A stretch of 32,861 nucleotides of DNA from Planctomycetaceae bacterium (GCA_013360495.1 JABWBM010000015.1:1-32861); one strand, 5' to 3'. Shown: positions 1 through 9,534, numbered from the stretch's first letter. Numbers and translations are program-made. Notes: generated by a model not told the origin, from the sequence alone.

Positions 1-1047
1 CAGAAACTCGAAATCCTCCTTCGCTCGAGCGTGATCGCCCAAGCCACGACGAAGACCATGGTGACGATTTCTGTGGTGGCGGTGCTGAGTCTGATTATCG
101 CCATCACGATCGCGTTCATCATGGGCGGCAGCATCACAGCACCCATCCAGCAGTTGATGAAAGATGTCAACATCATCGCCACTGGAAATTTCTCCCATCA
201 GCCCAAGGTGCGGACCAAGGACGAGGTCGGCGCGCTGGCCAAGGTGCTCGGCGAGATGGCCCAATCGCTGAAAGTCGGTCAGGACATGTTCCGCGAAAAC
301 ATGGAGCGCAAACATGAACTAAGCCTTGCCACCGAGATTCAGGAAAACCTGCTGCCCAAGAAGACGCCGAAGATTCCCGGCTATGACATCTCGGCCTTTT
401 ATTCCACATCCAAGGAAGTGGGCGGCGACTACTACGACTTCTTCCTGCTCGATAAGTTCCACCTCGGCGCAATCTGCGCCGACGTCTCGGGCAAGGGCGT
501 TCCCGGATCGATGGTGATGATGATGGCAAAGGCGTTGATCACCTATGAGGCCATGGACAACCTTTCGCCCAAGGACATTTTCGTCAAGGTCAACAAGGCC
601 ATCGCGAAAGACATCAAGCGCGGCATGTTCGTCACCGCCTTTTACGCGGTACTCGATATCCAGCACAAGGAAATGACCGTGGCGAGCGCCGGCCATAACC
701 CGATGCTCGTTTACCGCGCCGCGACGGGGCAGATCGAAAAGGTCAACCCCGGCGGCATCGCGCTCGGTTTCGACAAGTCCGGCCTGCTGTTCGAAAAGAA
801 TATTCAGGAGCAGAAGGTCAAGCTGAATAGCGGCGACCGCGTCGTGATATTCACCGACGGCGTGACGGAAGCCATGAGTCCGGAAGGCGAAGAGTTCGGT
901 GATGAGCGTTTCATCGGGCTGACAAAGCAATGCAAGGGCTTGTCAAGCGACGATTATCTACAGAACCTGACGGCGGCACTACGCGCGCACGCGCAAAGTG
1001 ATGAGCAGCATGATGACATCACGATTGTTACACTGTTAGTGAAGTAG
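1..1047 (+). CDS. HAMP domain plus SpoIIE/PP2C-type serine phosphatase (RsbU-like), 5' truncated by window edge
   Basis: Frame open from base 1 (QKLEILLRSS...). TM segment then HAMP-like region, then LATEIQENLLPKKTP...GGDYYDFFLL...ADVSGKGVPGSMVMM...FTDGVTEAMSPEGEEFGDERF typical of SpoIIE phosphatases. Confidence 0.9.
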   Translation, partial: QKLEILLRSSVIAQATTKTMVTISVVAVLSLIIAITIAFIMGGSITAPIQQLMKDVNIIATGNFSHQPKVRTKDEVGALAKVLGEMAQSLKVGQDMFRENMERKHELSLATEIQENLLPKKTPKIPGYDISAFYSTSKEVGGDYYDFFLLDKFHLGAICADVSGKGVPGSMVMMMAKALITYEAMDNLSPKDIFVKVNKAIAKDIKRGMFVTAFYAVLDIQHKEMTVASAGHNPMLVYRAATGQIEKVNPGGIALGFDKSGLLFEKNIQEQKVKLNSGDRVVIFTDGVTEAMSPEGEEFGDERFIGLTKQCKGLSSDDYLQNLTAALRAHAQSDEQHDDITIVTLLVK

Positions 1048-1058
1048 GCAGAGGGGGC

Positions 1059-1508
1059 ATGGGCGAAGGACCGATCGAGGCGACAACAGGAATCCGCGCG
1101 AGCACCGACCAGCTCGTCGTGGCGCGCGAGTTCCTGATCGAACTACTCAAGCGCTCCACCATGCCGGAGAAGGACGCGCGTGCGGTGGTGCTCGCCGTCG
1201 ACGAGGCCCTCGCCAACACTATCGAACATGGCTTTGGCGGCGCCGAAGGCGAAATCACGTTGAAAGTCGCCTGCGACGCCCGGCGTTTCAGCATCACCAT
1301 CGTCGATCAGGCCAAGCAGTACGACTCCGCTTCCCGCGTCAGCCAATCGAACGTGGACATGCAAAGCCATGTGGACGCCGGCAAGCGGCGCGGCCTCGGC
1401 CTCTTCATCATGCGTAAGGTGATGGACGAGGTGAAGTACGCCTACCGTGACGGCAAAAACAATGAATTGACGCTCGTAAAGTACATCAAACCTGCGGAGA
1501 ACGCCTGA
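1059..1508 (+). CDS. Anti-sigma regulatory factor / RsbW-like HATPase kinase
   Basis: AVDEALANTIEHGFGG (N-box) and GKRRGLGLFIMRKVMDEVKY (G-box) of the RsbW family; directly downstream of the SpoIIE phosphatase. Confidence 0.88.
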   Translation: MGEGPIEATTGIRASTDQLVVAREFLIELLKRSTMPEKDARAVVLAVDEALANTIEHGFGGAEGEITLKVACDARRFSITIVDQAKQYDSASRVSQSNVDMQSHVDAGKRRGLGLFIMRKVMDEVKYAYRDGKNNELTLVKYIKPAENA

Positions 1509-1554
1509 AAAGACTGACAAATGTGCGTTTTCGCGATATTGTAGAGGTCGGCAT

Positions 1555-1911
1555 ATGAGGAAGTTCGATATTGGAAGCAAGAAAGTCGCCGACGGGATCG
1601 TCTTGATCCGCGTCACGGGTTGGCTTGACGCCCACACCTTCGACTTGATGGATCAGGCGATCAACAACCATTTCTCCGAGGGGAATGTCAAGCTGATCAT
1701 CGATATCGAACACGTCGAATACATCTCGTCAGCCGGCGCGGGCGTTTTCATCGGCGCCTTCAGCACCGCGCAAGAACAGGGCGGCAACGTCGTGCTGCTG
1801 AACCCGGCTCAAGGTGTGCGTGAAGTCTTCGATCTCCTCGGCCTGAGCCAGATCTTCAAATTCGCCACTACCATTCAGGAAGGCGTTCAACTCGTCAACA
1901 GCCCGGCGTAG
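1555..1911 (+). CDS. STAS-domain anti-sigma factor antagonist (RsbV/SpoIIAA-like)
   Basis: KLIIDIEHVEYISSAGAGVFIGAFSTAQEQGGNVVLLNPAQGVREVFDLLGLSQIF: STAS motif with the phosphorylatable Ser in YISSAG. Confidence 0.92.
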   Translation: MRKFDIGSKKVADGIVLIRVTGWLDAHTFDLMDQAINNHFSEGNVKLIIDIEHVEYISSAGAGVFIGAFSTAQEQGGNVVLLNPAQGVREVFDLLGLSQIFKFATTIQEGVQLVNSPA

Positions 1912-1920
1912 GGAACAGTA

Positions 1921-1955
1921 CGGAGTACGGAGTACGGAGTGCGGAGTACGGAGTA
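1921..1955. repeat. 7-bp tandem repeat, 5 copies (cggagta/cggagtg)
   Basis: cggagta cggagta cggagtg cggagta cggagta, read directly; contains the GTG start (1939) of the next CDS. Confidence 0.95.
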
Positions 1956-2919
1956 CGAAGCCGGAACCACTGTCCTCGTCACGGGAGCTGCGGGGTTTAT
2001 TGGGTGCAATCTCGTGAATGCCCTGCTGGCGCGGGGCAGTTCCGTCGTCGGTGTCGACAACTTCAATGACTTCTATAGCCCCGCGATCAAACGTTCCAAT
2101 GTCGCTGATGCTCTCCAACATAAAGCATTTACGCTCATCGAAGCCGACATCTGCGGCCGCGACGCCATGAAGGCGGCGCTTGCAACCCACAAACCTGACA
2201 CGGTCGTTCATCTCGCCGCCTGGGCGGGTGTTCGCCCGAGCCTTGAACGCCCCGCCGTTTACGTGCGAAACAACGTCGAGGGGACAACCAATCTTCTCGA
2301 ACTCGCGCGCGCGTTGCCGAAGACGCGCGTCATTCTCGCCAGTTCCAGCTCGGTGTATGGAAGCAACAACGCCGTCCCCTTCCGCGAGGACATGAACGTC
2401 GATCAGCCCATCAGCGTCTACGCCGCCACCAAGCGCGCCTGCGAGATCATGGCGCACACCTACCATACGCTCTATGGTATGGATATCTGGTGCCTGCGCT
2501 TCTTCACATGCTACGGGCCGGCGCAACGCCCGGACCTCGCCATCCACCGCTTCACGCGCCTGATCGATGAGGGAAAACCAATCACCGTTTACGGCGACGG
2601 CTCCACCACACGCGATTACCTCTATATCGATGACTGTGTGGCAGGCGTGATGGCCGCCATGGAACGATGCAAAGGTTTCGAAATCATCAACCTCGGCGAA
2701 GAACAAACTGTTCGCCTCGACCGGCTGGTCGAAATGCTCTCACAGGCGCTTGGCAAGACCGCGAAGATTGATCGCCAGCCCGTTCATCCAGGCGACATGC
2801 TCCACACTCGCGCCGATGTGACCAAGGCCAGAAAACTGCTTGGTTATCAGCCCCATACAATGATTGAAGAGGGCTTAAAGCGGTTTATAGGCTGGTACCG
2901 GAAGAAGGATCAGTCATAA
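1939..2919 (+). CDS. NAD-dependent epimerase/dehydratase (extended SDR, nucleotide-sugar epimerase)
   Basis: VLVTGAAGFIGCNLVNALLARGSSVVGVDNFNDFYSP, SSSSVYG, YAATKRACE (YxxxK), GDGSTTRDYLYIDD. GTG start. Confidence 0.93.
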   Translation: MRSTEYEAGTTVLVTGAAGFIGCNLVNALLARGSSVVGVDNFNDFYSPAIKRSNVADALQHKAFTLIEADICGRDAMKAALATHKPDTVVHLAAWAGVRPSLERPAVYVRNNVEGTTNLLELARALPKTRVILASSSSVYGSNNAVPFREDMNVDQPISVYAATKRACEIMAHTYHTLYGMDIWCLRFFTCYGPAQRPDLAIHRFTRLIDEGKPITVYGDGSTTRDYLYIDDCVAGVMAAMERCKGFEIINLGEEQTVRLDRLVEMLSQALGKTAKIDRQPVHPGDMLHTRADVTKARKLLGYQPHTMIEEGLKRFIGWYRKKDQS

Positions 2920-3110
2920 CTATTGTTATTATTGCGATTTGCGCCTTGATCGATGGGGCCATCTTGAATCCAGATTTTGTCGATTATGGCGGTTTTTCAG
3001 GTTATCGAAGACGATCCTCGCGCGTTAAACACATCGAAACCAGCGAGCGGAATATCACATTGACACCACTCCGTCGCATGACAAAGGACACTTAGACAGA
3101 GGAGATCGCA

Positions 3111-3953
3111 ATGAGCAATGCGTTGATTATCGGGTTTATCGCTGCCGGTGTTTCGGCTGCGACGGTTATCGGGCTTGAGGTGTCCGGTGTAAAGAAAGCC
3201 ATTGTCGGGAGTGAAAGCAGTACGCTTGCGCTCGCCGGGGACGAAGAAAACGACCCCGAGGCGCTCAAGCAGCGCATTGTCGAACTCGAAGAGCAGATCG
3301 AATCTCTCAATAACTCCGTAGCGACGGACGCTGAGGCCGACGGCTTGCGCCGCGACCTCAAGAAGGTTGAAGACATCGCCCGCGATGCCTACTCGCTCGC
3401 CTCGTCCGGAACGGCGGGTGGCGGCGAATACGCGGCGACAGAGTCCAGCGAAACCACGGATATCGAGGTATTGGTCAACGACGCCCTCGACAAGCGCCTC
3501 GCCGAGGAGAAGGCTGCCGCTGAAGCCGAGAAAAAGAAGAAGCAGGAAGAGCACAAGGCCAAGACTCGCGAGCAATTCCTCGAGCGCACCACGAAGACAT
3601 TCAACGATCTCAAGGACAAGCAGGGACTCACGGAGTCCACCGTAGCTCAGGCGATCCAGTATGTGATGCTCGGTTACGACAACACCGTGGCGTATAACGA
3701 CGACATCAAGGTGCGCCGCGAACAAGGCCAGACCATTACCGAGGAAGAGATCAAGACGGAGCGCGAACGCATCAAGACGGAAACCAATACCGCGCTTGAA
3801 ATGCTCTTCTCCAAAGATCAGTGGGTCGAGGTGTCCAAGGCCGTCGAGCGCATCCCGCGCGACATGGGCGACAACCGCGGCAACGAAACTCCCCGCGCTT
3901 CGGCGGATTCACCGCGCGCGAAGCCCAAGGGGGATGGCGGCGCCCGCCGGTAA
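3111..3953 (+). CDS. Uncharacterised membrane-anchored, highly charged coiled-coil protein
   Basis: SD-like agaggag upstream of ATG; N-terminal hydrophobic segment ALIIGFIAAGVSAATVIGLEV; long K/E-rich coiled-coil region. Confidence 0.75.
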   Translation: MSNALIIGFIAAGVSAATVIGLEVSGVKKAIVGSESSTLALAGDEENDPEALKQRIVELEEQIESLNNSVATDAEADGLRRDLKKVEDIARDAYSLASSGTAGGGEYAATESSETTDIEVLVNDALDKRLAEEKAAAEAEKKKKQEEHKAKTREQFLERTTKTFNDLKDKQGLTESTVAQAIQYVMLGYDNTVAYNDDIKVRREQGQTITEEEIKTERERIKTETNTALEMLFSKDQWVEVSKAVERIPRDMGDNRGNETPRASADSPRAKPKGDGGARR

Positions 3954-4013
3954 CCTCTATCATATTCTTTGCGAATGTTCCCTCAGACATTGGCATGAAG
4001 CAGGAGATACGCC

Positions 4014-4958
4014 ATGCGATGGAACATCATGACCGGGGTGTTGTGCGCGGTACTCGCGCTGGCCGGAGCGCAGACCTTCGCCGAGAAGGATGAAAAGAAA
4101 GAGAAGGGCGAGCGCAAGGAGCGCGATCTCGCCGATGTTTACCGCATTCCCAAAACACCCGACCAATCCCTCTCCAATGCTATCGCTATCGAGCGTTCGC
4201 GGGCAACGGTGAAATCGCTCTCGCTAAATGAGAAGGCAGCCTCCGGTTTGGAGAAGCTCTATACCAATGCCGCGCAGAAGAAGATCGACACCATCAAGCA
4301 TGCCCATGAGCGGCGCGCCGAGATCGAAACCGCCTGCCGCAAGGCGATAGCCGCGCTGAAGAGCCAAGACTCCGGCGGGGAGGGGAAAACTTCATCGCGC
4401 GATGAAGATGCAGTGGATGGCGAGGCCGTGCTGCGCATGATCGCTGCAGCCAAGCTGCCTCGCGGGCGGCGCATGCAGTTGAAGGACACGCGGGAAGCCC
4501 CGGCTGCCGTATTCGACGAACTTGTGAAGGAGCTTGAAACGACGGCGGAGGCATTGGAGAAGAAGGTCGATAAGATCGCGGGTCTCATCGACGACGACGA
4601 TCCCTGGGCCTATCCCGAAAAGATCGAGGCGATCGATACGGCCATCGAAGAGGACATCAAGCGCGTGCTTTCACCCGAGCAGTATCTCGCCTTTACCGAA
4701 GGCGCGGCGAATGAAAAGGGCGAGAAAGGCGATTACTTCACGTTTCTGGACGGGCTGACGCGAGTCCCCGGCATGAGCGACGACCAGCGAACGAAGATTC
4801 TGGAAGTCTTGAAAACTACCGACATAGATTCAACGGAGAAAGAAAAACGCATCCGCGACCAACTCACCGCCGACCAAAGAAGGGCGCTCGCTCCCCGCCA
4901 CGACAAGGAACCCAAAGACGGCGGCCCGCTCTCGAAGGCGAAACACAAGAAGAGTTGA
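4014..4958 (+). CDS. Uncharacterised exported charged protein with LTxxQ-like segment
   Basis: Signal peptide-like MRWNIMTGVLCAVLALAGAQTFA; charged helical body; C-terminal LSPEQYLAF and LTADQRRAL segments. Confidence 0.75.
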   Translation: MRWNIMTGVLCAVLALAGAQTFAEKDEKKEKGERKERDLADVYRIPKTPDQSLSNAIAIERSRATVKSLSLNEKAASGLEKLYTNAAQKKIDTIKHAHERRAEIETACRKAIAALKSQDSGGEGKTSSRDEDAVDGEAVLRMIAAAKLPRGRRMQLKDTREAPAAVFDELVKELETTAEALEKKVDKIAGLIDDDDPWAYPEKIEAIDTAIEEDIKRVLSPEQYLAFTEGAANEKGEKGDYFTFLDGLTRVPGMSDDQRTKILEVLKTTDIDSTEKEKRIRDQLTADQRRALAPRHDKEPKDGGPLSKAKHKKS

Positions 4959-4993
4959 TGTCGTAGCGCCACGCGGCCGGTTGCGCTACTTTA

Positions 4994-5027
4994 CAACCGA
5001 AGGGGCCGTTGCCGGCCCCTTCGGTTG
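4994..5027. terminator. Perfect 15-bp stem hairpin between convergent genes
   Basis: caaccgaaggggccg-ttgc-cggccccttcggttg between the + strand gene ending 4958 and the - strand gene ending 5046. Confidence 0.7.
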
Positions 5028-5045
5028 AGATGTAGATGTGAAAGC

Positions 5046-8000
5046 CTACTTCGAGCCCTGGGGTTGCGGCTCGTCGCCGGAGTTCTCCGCCGCTTCGCGT
5101 TCGAGGGAGATGGCGGCCATGGCCTCCGCCTCCGCCCGCTCGGCCTCTTTCTTCGCCGCCAGTTCGCGCTCGAACTCCGCGAGCACGTCCTTGCTCTTTC
5201 CGGTGAAGAAGAGCAGGAATGGACCGGCACGGACGATGGAGAAGTAGGTGCCGAACAACAGGCCGAAGAACAAGGTCAGCGAGAACGACCTGATAGCCGG
5301 CCCGCCGAGTACCAGCATCGCCAATACCACGGCAAACACCGATGCTCCCGTCAACACGGTACGCGAGAAGGTGCGGTTCACCGCGACGTTGATCACCTCC
5401 GGGAAGGGGCGCTTGCGCCCGGTATCGAAGTCGATCTTCAATTCCTCGCGGATACGGTCGAAGATGACGATGGTATCGTTAATGGAGTAGCCGATCACGG
5501 TGAGTAACGCGGCGACGGCGTTGAGGTCGAGCTTGATATCGCCGAAGATCTCGTCGGCCACGGCGAGCGCACCGAGCGTGATCAACACGTCCTGAATCAA
5601 CGCTGAAACGCCGGCATAGCCCCACGCAGCGCCTTTGAAGCGCACTCCCATATAAATAATGATGCCGATCAACGAAAGGATGAGCGCGATCACCGCGCGC
5701 GCTTGTGTCTCGCCGGCCACGCGGCTGCCGATGGCGCTCGCCCGAGGGAAGGGGTTCGAGACGTGGTTTCCGCTCCCGTCCTCGTTGAACCAGTCCTCGA
5801 TCTGCGGCTGCAGGCGTTCCAGAGCCGCAACGGTCTGGGCGCGGCCATTATCGTCCCAGGTGATCTTGCCGCTCGGCGTCTTGATCTCGAACTCGCGGCC
5901 GGCGTTGTTCTCGATAGCGCCTGTCGCGTTAACGATGACGATACCGGACTGGATCAGCGAGTCTTCGAGTTTCCCGCTCAATTCCCGGAGTTTGGCTGAG
6001 AAGACGGCGGTGTCCTCAGGTTTGTCGAGACGGACGAGGGCGGTGATTTGCCCCTTGCTCGCGCGTGCCTGAACGATGTCGTCTTTCGCCGGGAAGGCAT
6101 CGTCCTTCGACATCACTCCTGCGCCGATGGCCGTCAACTTGTCCTTGAGCGCGCCGTGGAACTTCTGGGCCGCATCGTCCAACTTGTTGCCTTTGATCTT
6201 TACATCGGCGATCACAAAGGTAATGGCCTGCGTCTGCTTGTCGGTTGCCGTCTTGAACGACGGTGTCTGCACCGTGCCGTCGATGTCCTTGAACCAGTCG
6301 TTCTTGAGCTTGTCTGTATCCCCGGCGTCGAAGCCCGGGAGGTAGTTGAGCCAGTTGTCGGTATCGAGCATGGAAGGCTCGATGCCTTCGGGCCGGCTGA
6401 CGCTCACGGTCGCGCGAAGCTCGGCTTCCTCGACAGTAGAGAAACTGGTGGAGAATCCGTCTTGCACCAGTTTTGGCTTTCCGTCGAGGCCGTTGAAGGC
6501 TTGCCGCAAGTCGGATTTGATCTCCTCGCTGCGCGCGTCGGTGACATCCGCTCCGGTCTTGCTCGGGAAGCGGATTTCAAAGCTTTTGCCGCCGGAAGAA
6601 GTTCGCTCGTTCTCGTCAGCATCCTTTTCGTCAGCGTCCTTGAGCGCAAATCGCGCTTGAGCCTCGACGGCGCTGTATTTCGGAAGGCCGTCGGCATTCT
6701 TGATTGACTCTACAGCCTTAAGCACGCTTTCACGCGACGTAGGCTCGGTGAATTGAACGACGATCTGGTTGCCGCCGAGGAAGTCGAGACCAAGGTTCTT
6801 GTCCCAGCGGTAGAGAAAGAAACTGAACGTTCCCAACATGACGATCAGGTTGATGAGCGCGATCTTGCGCCCGAAGCCGACGATATTCCAATTGGTCTGC
6901 TTGAAGAGCTCGAGTCCCTTGACCTCGGTAATCACGCCCTTCTCGAAGCACCAGTACATCGAGGTCTTGTAGACCAGCAACGCGACATAGAGGGTGGCGA
7001 GAATTCCGATGCAGAGCGAAAGCGCAAAGCCTGCAACGGCGCCGGAACCGACCTTCGTCAGGATGATACCGGTGAGCAGCGTGGTGAGGTTGCCGTCGAC
7101 GATGGCGGTAAACGCTTTGTTAAACCCGGCGTGCAGAGCGGCCCTCGGGCCTGCGCCAAGCCGCCGTTCTTCTTTGATGCGCTCGTTGATAAGCACGTTG
7201 GCGTCGATGGCCATTCCGAGGGTGAGCACGAGGCCCGCGATACCCGGCAACGTCAGTGTCGAGAGGAAGAGCGACATGATAGCGAGAATCAAGAGCACGA
7301 TCAGCACGAGGTTGAGCATCGTGAGCAACCCGGTGCGCCGGTAGAAGATCAACGCGAAGACGAATACGGCCACCGCGCCGATCAGGAGCGACATCATGCC
7401 GCGGTGAATGTTGTCGGCGCCTTCCGACGGGCCGACGGTTTCCTCGCTGGTGAGTTTGAGGCTCACCGGTAATTGGCCGGATTTCAGCGTATCGATAAAC
7501 TGCTTTACCTCGGCGCGGGTAAAGCTGCCGTGAACCTGAACGTCCTCTCCGAGCTTCTCGTTAATGCCCGGCGCGCTGTAGACGCGATTGTCGATGGCGA
7601 CTGCGAGATGGCGCGGGTCGTCCGAGTGCTGGTGGTGCTTCCCCGTGATCGCTTGCATCACGACGATGCCCTGATTCTTGAGCTTGAAGCTCACGGCGGG
7701 CGCGCCGAATTTGTCGGCTGACGGTGTGGCGTCGGCAAGGAACTTACCGCTAATGGGGTAATTCTCGCTTACTGATGGATCGGGGAAATGTTTTTGAACG
7801 AGAACGGCTTCGAGTCGGATGCGCGCCGTGCGTTCCTGGCCCTTCTTGTCGGTAAATTTTGTAATGACCGTGCGGTCGAGGACGACGGCCAACTTGTTGG
7901 CGTCGGTATCGCCGCCGAAGACCGGCTCTTTACGATCCGCGTCCGCCTCGACTTCGATGCCTTCCTCAGGGCTGTACTTCAGACCGCCGTCTTTGGCGAA

Positions 8001-8996
8001 GAGATCCGCCGCCGTCTGGTTCGGCTGGATCTCGTACCATTCATACCACGTCGGGTTTTTGTCCGGCGGGTTGGGATAGATGTCTTTGGCCGTCTTGTCT
8101 CCGAGAACATCCTTCACGTTCGGAAGCAGCATGAATTCCAGCGCGCCGGTGGAGCGCAACGTCTCCTTGATACGCTCCGTATGGGCGGCTGCGAGCGCCG
8201 GAATCTTCACCTCGATCTCGTTCGTACCCACGCCACGAATGTTGAGCTCGGTCATACCGCTCGCATTGAGGCGGCGGTTGAGGGTTTCGATCGTCTGGCC
8301 CACCATGTCTTTGGCGCCGGCTTCCCTCTCGGCGGCCGCGCGTTTGGCCGTATCGGCGTCGAGCGCGTCCAATTCAGACACGGGGACGGCGCCGGAGTTC
8401 CGCAACAGCGCGCGCTCAGCGTCCGTGAATACGGGGACGCGATCCGGATTATCGCGGAACTTATTGAGCGCAAGGGCGATGTCGTCCGGGAAGTTGTTCG
8501 ATCCGCTCTTGATGCGGTTGATCCAGGCATTGTAGAGATTGGAAAGGCGCGTCTCCGCGTCCACCACATCCTTGCTGCGAATCAGGAAGCGCAGGGACGT
8601 GCCGCCCGCGAGGTCCTGCCCAAGGTTTACCTTGAAACGGTGCCAGGGGTAATAGAACGAGAAGCGTCCGGAGACTTTTTCCTGAGATTGTTTGCGGATC
8701 TCGTCCGTCAAGGCGACGGTGAAGGTTTTGGGGTCTTCCTTTTCCGTTTTCCCGTCGGGGCGCGTATCGATGCTGACGCTCGCCCGGTCGAAGACCAGTT
8801 CCTCGTCGTCTTCCTTGTCGAATTCCCTTTCGTCTTTGAGCGTGATCTCGTAGCCGTCGGTGGTTTTCAGCGACGTGCTTTTCGGCAGATAATCGGCCGT
8901 TGGCGCGTAGATCGGATCCGACGGTTTCGGAATCGAGAAATAGACAGCGAAGATAATCGCAACCCAGACGTGCCACTTCTTGAGCCAGTTCAACAT
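5046..8996 (-). CDS. secDF: SecDF fusion protein translocase subunit (1316 aa)
   Basis: SecD part: VNLGQDLAGGTSLRFLI, IAGLVLTLGMAIDANVLINERIKEE; SecF part: NLGLDFLGGNQIVVQF, ALLTVIGYSINDTIVIFDRIREE, NRTFSRTVLTG. Confidence 0.97.
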   Translation of the reverse strand: MLNWLKKWHVWVAIIFAVYFSIPKPSDPIYAPTADYLPKSTSLKTTDGYEITLKDEREFDKEDDEELVFDRASVSIDTRPDGKTEKEDPKTFTVALTDEIRKQSQEKVSGRFSFYYPWHRFKVNLGQDLAGGTSLRFLIRSKDVVDAETRLSNLYNAWINRIKSGSNNFPDDIALALNKFRDNPDRVPVFTDAERALLRNSGAVPVSELDALDADTAKRAAAEREAGAKDMVGQTIETLNRRLNASGMTELNIRGVGTNEIEVKIPALAAAHTERIKETLRSTGALEFMLLPNVKDVLGDKTAKDIYPNPPDKNPTWYEWYEIQPNQTAADLFAKDGGLKYSPEEGIEVEADADRKEPVFGGDTDANKLAVVLDRTVITKFTDKKGQERTARIRLEAVLVQKHFPDPSVSENYPISGKFLADATPSADKFGAPAVSFKLKNQGIVVMQAITGKHHQHSDDPRHLAVAIDNRVYSAPGINEKLGEDVQVHGSFTRAEVKQFIDTLKSGQLPVSLKLTSEETVGPSEGADNIHRGMMSLLIGAVAVFVFALIFYRRTGLLTMLNLVLIVLLILAIMSLFLSTLTLPGIAGLVLTLGMAIDANVLINERIKEERRLGAGPRAALHAGFNKAFTAIVDGNLTTLLTGIILTKVGSGAVAGFALSLCIGILATLYVALLVYKTSMYWCFEKGVITEVKGLELFKQTNWNIVGFGRKIALINLIVMLGTFSFFLYRWDKNLGLDFLGGNQIVVQFTEPTSRESVLKAVESIKNADGLPKYSAVEAQARFALKDADEKDADENERTSSGGKSFEIRFPSKTGADVTDARSEEIKSDLRQAFNGLDGKPKLVQDGFSTSFSTVEEAELRATVSVSRPEGIEPSMLDTDNWLNYLPGFDAGDTDKLKNDWFKDIDGTVQTPSFKTATDKQTQAITFVIADVKIKGNKLDDAAQKFHGALKDKLTAIGAGVMSKDDAFPAKDDIVQARASKGQITALVRLDKPEDTAVFSAKLRELSGKLEDSLIQSGIVIVNATGAIENNAGREFEIKTPSGKITWDDNGRAQTVAALERLQPQIEDWFNEDGSGNHVSNPFPRASAIGSRVAGETQARAVIALILSLIGIIIYMGVRFKGAAWGYAGVSALIQDVLITLGALAVADEIFGDIKLDLNAVAALLTVIGYSINDTIVIFDRIREELKIDFDTGRKRPFPEVINVAVNRTFSRTVLTGASVFAVVLAMLVLGGPAIRSFSLTLFFGLLFGTYFSIVRAGPFLLFFTGKSKDVLAEFERELAAKKEAERAEAEAMAAISLEREAAENSGDEPQPQGSK

Positions 8997-9075
8997 GGGA
9001 AACTCCAGAGAAAGAACAACGTTTTTAGCCGTAGATGAACACGGATGAACGCGGATAAGGAGCGTTCAACGAAAG

Positions 9076-9534
9076 CTATACCAAAGATGGTGGAGCGCGT
9101 GCGCCGGCGTAACCAGCAATGGCCTGACCGATCTCGGTTCGTTCGTGTGATGGCCATGGAGCAGGAGGATCCATATTCAAATCGGGCAACGGCGGGGCGC
9201 GGGGTGTCAGTGCCGCGCTGTCATTGGCAGGAAATGCAAGCTGGATATCGTTCGACACCGAATGATCGAACGCCTCGATACATTCACCATGATCTTCCGG
9301 TTCCGGCGCAGGAGCCGGCAATTGGCAGGGCAGCGAAGCCGCGTGATTGGCGAGAACAAGCGCCCGGGATTCGCTTTCCTTGTGTTCAGGACACTCGCGG
9401 CTACGCTCGCGGGAATCGCTCGCGCCGGCAGCCGCGAGCAGTAAGCCCTCGGCGGATGCTTGGGCGATCGCGATACGTGGCGCAGCGAGCGAGAGCAGGA
9501 ACGCGACGATGGCGAGGGCGGCGCGTCGGCGCAT
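9076..9534 (-). CDS. Uncharacterised small exported protein
   Basis: Internal ATG at 9534 of the longer ORF gives MRRRAALAIVAFLLSLAAPRIAIAQA (signal peptide); 152 aa between yajC and secDF on the same strand. Confidence 0.5.
   Translation of the reverse strand: MRRRAALAIVAFLLSLAAPRIAIAQASAEGLLLAAAGASDSRERSRECPEHKESESRALVLANHAASLPCQLPAPAPEPEDHGECIEAFDHSVSNDIQLAFPANDSAALTPRAPPLPDLNMDPPAPWPSHERTEIGQAIAGYAGARAPPSLV

Noticed and set aside
1729-2706. Long antisense ORF (325 aa) opposite the STAS and epimerase genes
   Set aside because: GC-rich third-position shadow ORF; the sense strand encodes well-recognised families.
7788-9038. 416-aa plus-strand ORF opposite secDF
   Set aside because: Antisense shadow of a clear SecDF coding region; no recognisable domain.
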